NCBI GenBank assembly: GCA_025531455.1
Contig: JAMYHL010000059.1
Span: 434,001 to 498,000 of the forward strand
Reading direction: 5' to 3'
Length of the DNA: 64,000 nucleotides
DNA from: Apiotrichum sp. Y4204
Taxonomy: Eukaryota; Basidiomycota; Tremellomycetes; Trichosporonales; Trichosporonaceae
Numbering within the stretch: the first letter of the stretch is position 1; each line of letters starts with the position of its first letter. The notes beneath the pieces are model-generated. The model made no database searches and was not told the DNA's origin. It saw nothing but the letters and a program-made list of their open reading frames with translations. Shown piece by piece: positions 57,355-64,000 of this stretch. A program made the translations under genes and the position numbers.

Positions 57355-60300
57355 CTACTTGGCCGCGCGCAGAGCCTGTACCAGCTCGGCCATCGTTTTG
57401 GATCGCCCTGGCGTGCCTGATACGCCGCGATTTGGGCCTCCACTGCCTGAACCAGGCGACTCATCACTGGAAACACGCGGGCGAACGGTTGCAGCTCCGC
57501 GGCCGAGAAGCTCAGATCGGAGACGTGAATATGCTGGCTCACTAGCAACTGAAACAGCTGCTGATCGATCACGCTCGCGGTCGCGTCCTGGATCTGGGCT
57601 TGCACTCCCTCCTCTACCGACAGCCATGGGACGGTGCCTGCTTCGCGCGGGTGTCGCCGCGATGTTGTCTGTAACTGTAGCGCCAAACGAGTGACGCGTG
57701 CGGATAGCGGCCGCGGGCTTGGCAGACGATGATACTTGAAGGGAATCAAAACTGTCAGTTTGGGTGAGGCGTCGTCGTGACCGGTGTCTGTATGTCAGCG
57801 GCCTCCAGTGTAAGGTCATCTCAAAACTCACGCAGGACGTTTGGCTAGCTTGGACCTGTACGCTGCCTTCCAGAGCGCAAACGAGTCCGCTGTCCTGGTC
57901 AGCTCCATATCGTCGGTGGGCATAGGATGGCACAAGTAAGCCACTCACCCATCAAACGCGTGTTTTGCTCGGCGGCGACAGCCTTCATTTTCTGCTGCCG
58001 CTTGAGGGCTGTTGTCCATCTGGGGAACACTGATCGCGCCAGACGTTGTTTATCAAACTGCACAGCACGTAAAAGGCGGCCGCGGGCTATCCACTTGTCC
58101 AAGACCGAGAACAGCAGAGCATCTTCATGACGGAGCGCCACTTCTGCTTCAAGGGCGCGCAGGTCATGTTCTCGCTTTTGATCATGCCAGGACGCAAATG
58201 TCGCAGCGAGAAGATGTTCATCACGATCCCTTTGGAACTGGTCGAGTCGTTGCTTCAGGTCACTTGCCTTCCGTGCGCGAACCGCCCATGTAACAAATGC
58301 GCGCTGCATTGTTTCTGATGGTCAGGTGGAACACAATGCGAAGTGCAACTCAACTCACCTTCCCGTTTAACATCCACGAAGCTCTGCATCAGAGCCACCA
58401 GATCGGTCTTCCGCTTATGAGCCCGCTGCCAGCGGGCAAACGCATCAGCAACGAGGACCTTGTCCCGCTGCTCTGCGGTTTCCAGCTCGCGTGCCTTTAT
58501 TTCGACCACTTTCTCAGTCCAGAGCGACAGCGTACGCTTCAGAAGCCGCTTGTCCTGGGAGGCGCGAAGAAGGTCCACTTGTTGACGATCGTGAATACTC
58601 TGAGCAAGAGCCAGCCGCCATTCTGACTGTCAGTGAAGGTCAAGTCACCCACTCACCTGAGAACGCAGTTTTTAACTCAGTAATCTTCCTCTTCTCGATG
58701 AACTCGTTTTGGCGTCTGTGCGCGAGAGCTATCCGCCACACCTTGAACGAAACACGAAGGGTGAAGAACGCATGTGCCTTGTCCGCCGTGAGGATATCCC
58801 CTGAGAGCTTGGAGCTTGCAGTGTGCCATTTCGTGAATAGCGCGTGCTTTGTGCGCGCCTCAAAGATGAGGTCAGCCTTGAGAGTTGCATTGCGCTTCTG
58901 GCCAAGCACATCACGCCATCGACTGAGGCCGTTATGCAGTCGTCTGGTATTGGCCGTGACGATGAACTGCTCCGCCTTGGCTGCTTTGTCAGATGAATCT
59001 CAGTTGAATACACGTACATTCTGCGGCCTGTACGCGCTCCTTCTTCGACTGCCACTTTAAAAAGAAGGATCGTATTTTACGTGTCTCGAGCACGCGAAGA
59101 AGCAGCCTACCGCGTTCCTGCGCCAGCCACACCTTCATAGAATTGCGCATCAGAGCAAGATCGCGGCTGTCCGCAAAGTCAATCGCTTTTTGTTCCCTGA
59201 TTTGAGCTTTGGATGAGGAGGTCTTCATCCGAGACATTGCGCTCTTGAGCAGTCGCGCTTTGTTAAACACGTCTGCGGCAGTCTGTTGTCGGCTGATTGG
59301 TGTCAGATTTGCACGCGTCGAAAACTTACGCAGACAACTGCCACTTTCCCCATGCTCGTGCAACCACTCGTTGCTCCTCCATGTCCACAAGTTTACGCCC
59401 CAAAGGTCGTAGTGAGGCCTGCTTGACCCACAGATCGAAAGTGCGCACTATGAGGGTTGCGTCGGTACGTCGTTGCCAAGACTGAAGGTTTTGACTAAGC
59501 TGCCACGATTTCGCAGCCTTGTTCCTCCAGAGATGGAACGTGCTCTTCAGAGTAGTCGCCACGCGGTGCTTGTCTGCTGTGCGCTCTCTGGACGCGTCAT
59601 GCCATATCTGTAGTAATTAGTGACCGTCGTTATTCCAGAAACTCACATGAAACGCTTTTCGAGCTCGATTTTGATCAAACTTCTGTTTCATGCCCAGTTC
59701 ACGGGTCTGCATGTCGACCTCCCACCGTTTGGTCCGTAGCTTGACGAGTCGTCCTCGCCAAGTGTTGAATGCGACGCGAACGTCACGCACGGCCCTGTCG
59801 ACGATGACTTGCTCCTCTACCCTCTCCAAGTGTTTATTGCGAAGCCTAGCGAGCCAGCGATCGATAATTTCTTGCTTCCGCTTGTGCTCGTAGTGCGCAT
59901 CTGCTGTTCCGGGTTGGCTCAGGCGATATTCGCACATTGCGCGCCATTTGCCCAGCGTCTGTTGCAGCACCAGAGTGTCTCGGACGGCGTCAATTTGGGC
60001 CGTTGTCCGACAAAGCCACTCCGAGCTCTGCCTCCACTGGCCCCAGCATCGCCCGACAAGACCAAGACGATGGAACTGGTCAGCACGCAGCTCCATTTCC
60101 CGCAACACAGCCGGGTCCGTCTCCCTGTCGAGCGGCACGGGCTGTCTCGCGTGCAAGGGATAAGAGGATTTCAAGACGGGAGATGTAATGGTGAAGTCTG
60201 CCTCCGACTCCGAGTAGGTTGGCGGAGTAGCGGTAACCGTCTGAGCTCGCAATGCGTAGTAGCCACGACGTTGGGATTGGACTGGTGTTGAAGTTCGTAT

Positions 60301-60905
60301 TGGGCGAGAACGGTTGAACGTCTGGCTCTCCTCCGCATCCGACGGTGTCGGCGTGAATCCCACCATGGACCGTGTCTCGCCCATCAGCACTTTTCTAGGC
60401 GATTGTCGGATCGCAACGACTTCGCTGGTGGCTGTATCCGCGTCGGACTCATCAGCGTACCCCTCATCGAGATCGGAGCTGGCGCTGGCGAGAAACGGAA
60501 CGCGTGCCCGCATAGGATTCGCGCCATGCTGAATGTACTGAGACCTGTTCACTCTTGCCGGTTCTGCTTCTCTTTCGCGGGACGCGCGCCAAATGTCCCA
60601 TCGCTCGCCCCACGTTTCGGCCTTGACCAGGCCCAACTTCAGGAGGAACTGATAGTATAAGCTGTCCTCATTGGGGCGCATGCCGCTGCCATGTCAGTTC
60701 CACCACCCCAGTACCAATTTAACGCTCACTTGGCTGCAAGCACCACGCTGTACACATCGTTAACCTGGGTGAATGATGTCGCGTCACGACAACGAGCTAT
60801 GATCTGATCGATAATGTCGAGGTCAACCGCGTCCGTTAACTCAAGTGACGTCGAGACCGATGTCGAAGCGCCCAGCGTTCCCTCGCGGGCATATCGAGCA
60901 AACAT
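57355..60905 (-). CDS. SFI1: Sfi1-like centrin-binding spindle-pole-body protein
   Basis: Scaffold of the spindle-pole-body half-bridge; binds centrin (Cdc31) along a long helix. Exons 1 (60730-60905) and 2 (59647-60685) are well defined. Further short introns near 59610-59646, 59300-59335, 58980-59020, 58625-58660, 58320-58360, 57920-57960 and 57740-57850 bring the total to about ten exons and roughly 1,000 aa; those downstream junctions are approximate. After a ~200-residue Ser/Thr-rich N-terminal part, helical repeats carry the Sfi1 pattern of Trp at regular spacing: GRCWGQWRQ, LGKWRAMCEYR, AFNTWRGRLVKL, FHLWRNKAAK, TFDLWVKQA, AWGKWQL, SFFLKWQSK and SLWTEKVVE. The C-terminus is Arg/Ser-rich (phosphosite-like) and ends QALRAAK. 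Divergent from the CASP gene. Confidence 0.85.
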
Positions 60906-61372
60906 GGGCAGAGCGCCGTTGCACCGTGTTTGATGGTTGTGCGGATTGTGATGTGGGCGGTTTCTCAATGTTGTTGTCTTTTGTTGATCTTTTGGGTGGC
61001 GTCCGGCGCGTCGATCGAGTGAGGAACAACGCTGAAGGTGGTGAACGAGTCACGTGATGATACCAACGTGGGCTTCGCCTGGTGCGGACTCTTGGCTGTA
61101 CTCCGTCCCTCCACTCCACCACCTCCTCCATACCTCCAGCACCCTGTCGTCGTGCGCCTCATTCAATGGGCGGGTTGGTAGTCGCCACCATATGACACTG
61201 ATTGCTCTCACAGGATCACAGGACCGCAATTAACGATCCACCGACCCCCGCAGCTTGCGTCACGTTCCTTTGCGACAACATCCAGCTCTTCCAGACACTC
61301 AATCTCCGCCCAGCGACAGATTCATCTCACACGTATCTCTTCATCGCTGTACACTGAAAGCATTCACACACC
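60906..61372. promoter_or_regulatory. Bidirectional promoter, SFI1-like / CASP
   Basis: 467 bases between divergent starts. CT/CA-rich on the CASP side. No recognisable factor site. Confidence 0.5.
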
Positions 61373-63761
61373 ATGGCCGAGGCCAACTTCTCCGCCGCGC
61401 TGGCAACATGGAAAGGCATGTGTCTGTAGATCGCGTCGAAGCTGACCCGTTACAGAGATCAACCTCTCCGAACTGCAAAAGTCGCTGGACACAACGGCGA
61501 TGGAGCTTGTTGAGGGACAGAAGGAGACTGTGGTTGGGAGGAAGAAGCTGGCAGAGTCAACGCGAGGTGCGTACGATGCTACACGACGGCCCCTACATCA
61601 CACGCCCCATCGATTGCAGCTGACAGGTCTCCAGAGTTTAAGAAGATGCCCGACAACAACGAAAAGTTCAGTGCGATCAAATCGCTGCTGAAGGCATACC
61701 AGGGAGAGATTGATGCCTTAACTCGTCGGTCAAAGTCCAGCGAGACGTCGTTCCTCAACGTGTACAAGCTGCTGTCCGACGCGCCAGACCCATATCCCCT
61801 GCTCGACCTGGCCGTGGACCAAACGGTCAAGGTTGCGGAGGCGCGTATGCTGGAGTCTGAGATGTCTCGTCTTAGGGAAGAGAATGCGGAGCTCAAGAAG
61901 CAGGTGGCCGAGAGCAACTCAGCCGAGGACAAGCGGAAGAAGGCAGAAAGCCGTGTTGAGCAGCTCGAGTCCAAGGTGGGAATTGTCAGGTGGGACCGGC
62001 ACTGACAACCAGATGGATGACCTCATTCAGGAGCGTGTGACTCAGAAGGAGAACGAGCTGAATGCCGAGTATGATGAGCGCATGCGCAACTATGAGGAGA
62101 GGTGGGTATCTTCGCTACCATTGAACTGACCCATCAGAGAGAAGGATCTTCAGCGCCAAGTTCAGACGTTCAAGGACCAAATCCGCGACCTCCATACCTC
62201 AAACGAAAACACGCAGGCTAAGCTTCTTGATGCCAGCCAACGACAGGGTTGGTGTAACTCAAAGGCGTCGCTGACATTTCAGAACAGGATGTTTCGGCTA
62301 AGCTTGCCGAGCTGGACCTCGTCGTAGCGGATCTCAACCGCGCCAACGAGCGCGTCGCCACCGTCGAGCGCCGTAACGTGGGTCAACAACCCGAAACCCA
62401 CTGACATGTGCAGGAGCTGCTTCGCTCGGAAATCGAGACTGCCCGCAGTGGATCTCAGCAGGCCGAGAAGTGAGCATGTCGCCATGCCCTTACACTAACT
62501 CCCAGGGTCAAGCAGCTCGAGGACCAGGTTGCCGAGTTGGAACTTGAGGCGTCCCGTCTTCTTCGTGCCCACGACCAGATCAAGGAGGCGAAGGCTGAGG
62601 AGGAGCGCGCTGCCCAGAAGCGCTCCGACGATGCCAGCCGTGAAGCTGCCAACCAGGCCGCCGAGATTGAGAACCTGCGCACCAAGGTCAAGAAGTATTC
62701 CGACTACGATGAGATCAAGCGAGAGCTTGAAATCATGAAGGTTCGTGTTTAGAGACAGGTGCTGCAAAGAATAGCATTCTGATATCAGTACGTCGAGTTC
62801 TCCAGCCAAGATCTCGATGAGGACGACGACCTCAAGCTTCCGAGCCCGAAGGCCGACGCGTCTAACAAGCTTGGCCGCTCCCTGGAGAACCTTCTTGTGT
62901 CGAAGAATCGCCGACTTCTGGAGGACCTCACAAAGCTTCGTGTGGCACACGAGGAGCTTACTTCGCAGTACAACAAGTCGGAGGAGGGTACTGAATCGCT
63001 CAAAGCAGAGGTCAACCGTATTCGCCTGTTGAACGAAAAGCTGGAGAATGACCTGATGAGCTTGAACAAGGGTGAGGGTGACAAGACTGAACGTGGTGCT
63101 GGCCTTGCGGGACTCGATATTGGGGGCAGGCCTGATCGTGGATCATCTCCTGCGCCCAGCGGCGATGCTTCAATCCTCCCGATCGTCACGTCGCAGCGTG
63201 ATCGGTTCAGGCAGAGGAATGCGGAGCTGGAGGAGGAGCTCCGGCGACAGTTTGAGACGATCTCAGACCTGCGAACCGAAATCAAGTCGTTGCAGGCTGA
63301 TAACCTCAAGCTTTACGAGAAGGTGCGGTACATGCAGAGCTACCGCGACAATGCTGGCGGAATCGGCATGTCTGGCTCCCACACAGGCACATCCACACCA
63401 AGCGGGGCCGCTGGTATGCTGAATGGCGCACTACGGAGCCGAGATGACGAGATTGGGCGGTACAAAGACAAGTACGACGAGAGCCTGAATCCCTTCGAGG
63501 CGTTCAAGGGCCGCGAGGCGCAGCGAGCGATCCAGGCGCTCAATCCTCTTGAGCGCGGAGTGTTTGCCCTCACACGGGCAATTATCGGCAACAAACGCTC
63601 AAGGAGCTTGTTTATCTTGTACGCTGCATGCTTGGTGAGTGCCGGAGCGCTTAATGAAAGAGCCGCACTAACAATATTTTTAGCATATCCTTGTCTTGTT
63701 TATGCTGTGGAACAACCTACTATCGAGTACAACAACTGCGCCTGTCGCGATTCACCCATGA
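61373..63761 (+). CDS. COY1: Golgi coiled-coil protein CASP/Coy1
   Basis: Golgi golgin-like tether with a C-terminal membrane anchor. The first exons are 61373-61415, 61456-61566, 61635-61975 and 62013-62101; later exons continue from 62138, with the final junction near 63632/63684. The N-terminus matches CASP (ATWKEINLSELQKSLDTTAMEL, ESTREFKKMPDNNEKFSAIKSLLKAYQGEIDALTRR in pieces). Long coiled coils follow (REENAELKKQVAE, AELEEELRRQF). Near the end are the CASP landmarks ILPIVTSQRDRFRQRNAEL, LYEKVRYMQSY, KYDESLNPFEAFKGRE and LNPLERGVFALTRAI. The TM anchor is split by the last intron (FILYAACL / HILVLFMLWNNLL), giving a stop at 63759-63761. Reading through that intron instead would end at 63847 with no anchor. 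Intron 1 begins with GC, not GT. Confidence 0.92.
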
Positions 63762-64000
63762 GCGAATCGTCTGTATGCATTTGTTATTCTGCTATCGACA
63801 GGCGGAGCTGCAGATGGGCACTTCGAACTGGGTGGCAGTGTGAGTGACACGGTAGAGACGGATGGGCACAGACGGAGAATAAATTGTTTGGGTGGTCAGT
63901 GCGATTCTCGACCTACTCGCCGCTTGGTTGGTGCAAGACAGCCCGTGTGAGCTGATGAGGCGTGAGAATGGCACTCATCGCAGCCGCACCCCATCCTTGC
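63762..64000. other. Right edge, downstream of CASP
   Basis: 239 bases of 3' flanking sequence; nothing recognised. Confidence 0.4.

Overview
This window is nuclear DNA of a fungus, most likely a basidiomycete yeast of the Tremellomycetes (Trichosporonales-like). The genes are GC-rich and almost all interrupted by short introns of about 34-100 nt. Donors are mostly GTGAGT or GTAAGT, branch sites CTGAC or CTAAC, and acceptors CAG or TAG. No bacterial operons, CRISPR arrays, rRNA or convincing tRNA genes were seen. The order-level placement is inference. I joined exons by hand; for 17 of the 19 confident genes the summed exons were divisible by three with all phases consistent.

Left third (1-26 kb): a gene-free flank (1-1770); a CorA-type Mg2+ transporter (-); a DHA1 drug:H+ antiporter (+); the microtubule plus-end protein EB1/Bim1 (-); a protein with an eIF4A-like DEAD-box fold that has lost nearly every catalytic motif (-); a doubtful ORF at 15.8-16.5 kb; ribosomal protein L26 (-) divergent from methionine-R-sulfoxide reductase (+); the CHL1/DDX11 helicase (+); an HpcH/HpaI aldolase (-); and a one-finger C2H2 protein (-).

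Middle (26-43 kb): a two-RRM protein (+), a membrane-anchored CPFS glutaredoxin (+), a His-rich single-pass secretory-pathway protein (-), a 3.7 kb gene-free stretch carrying diverged direct repeats, a class-III aminotransferase (-) and the mitochondrial branched-chain 2-oxoacid dehydrogenase E2 (+).

Right third (43-64 kb): the mRNA exporter Mex67/NXF1 (-) divergent from SF3b subunit 2 (+); a VTT/TMEM41-type membrane protein (-) divergent from a large secreted, probably GPI-anchored six-hairpin glycosidase-like protein (+); a peroxisomal 2,4-dienoyl-CoA reductase (-); the Sfi1-like centrin-binding protein (-) divergent from the Golgi coiled-coil protein CASP/Coy1 (+).

Neighbours are mostly unrelated housekeeping genes, as usual in fungal chromosomes; head-to-head pairs probably share promoters. 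The most unusual item is the degenerate DEAD-box protein (11375-14262). Next are the His-rich membrane protein, the repeat-bearing gene desert, and an Asp-to-Glu change in the E2 catalytic signature.
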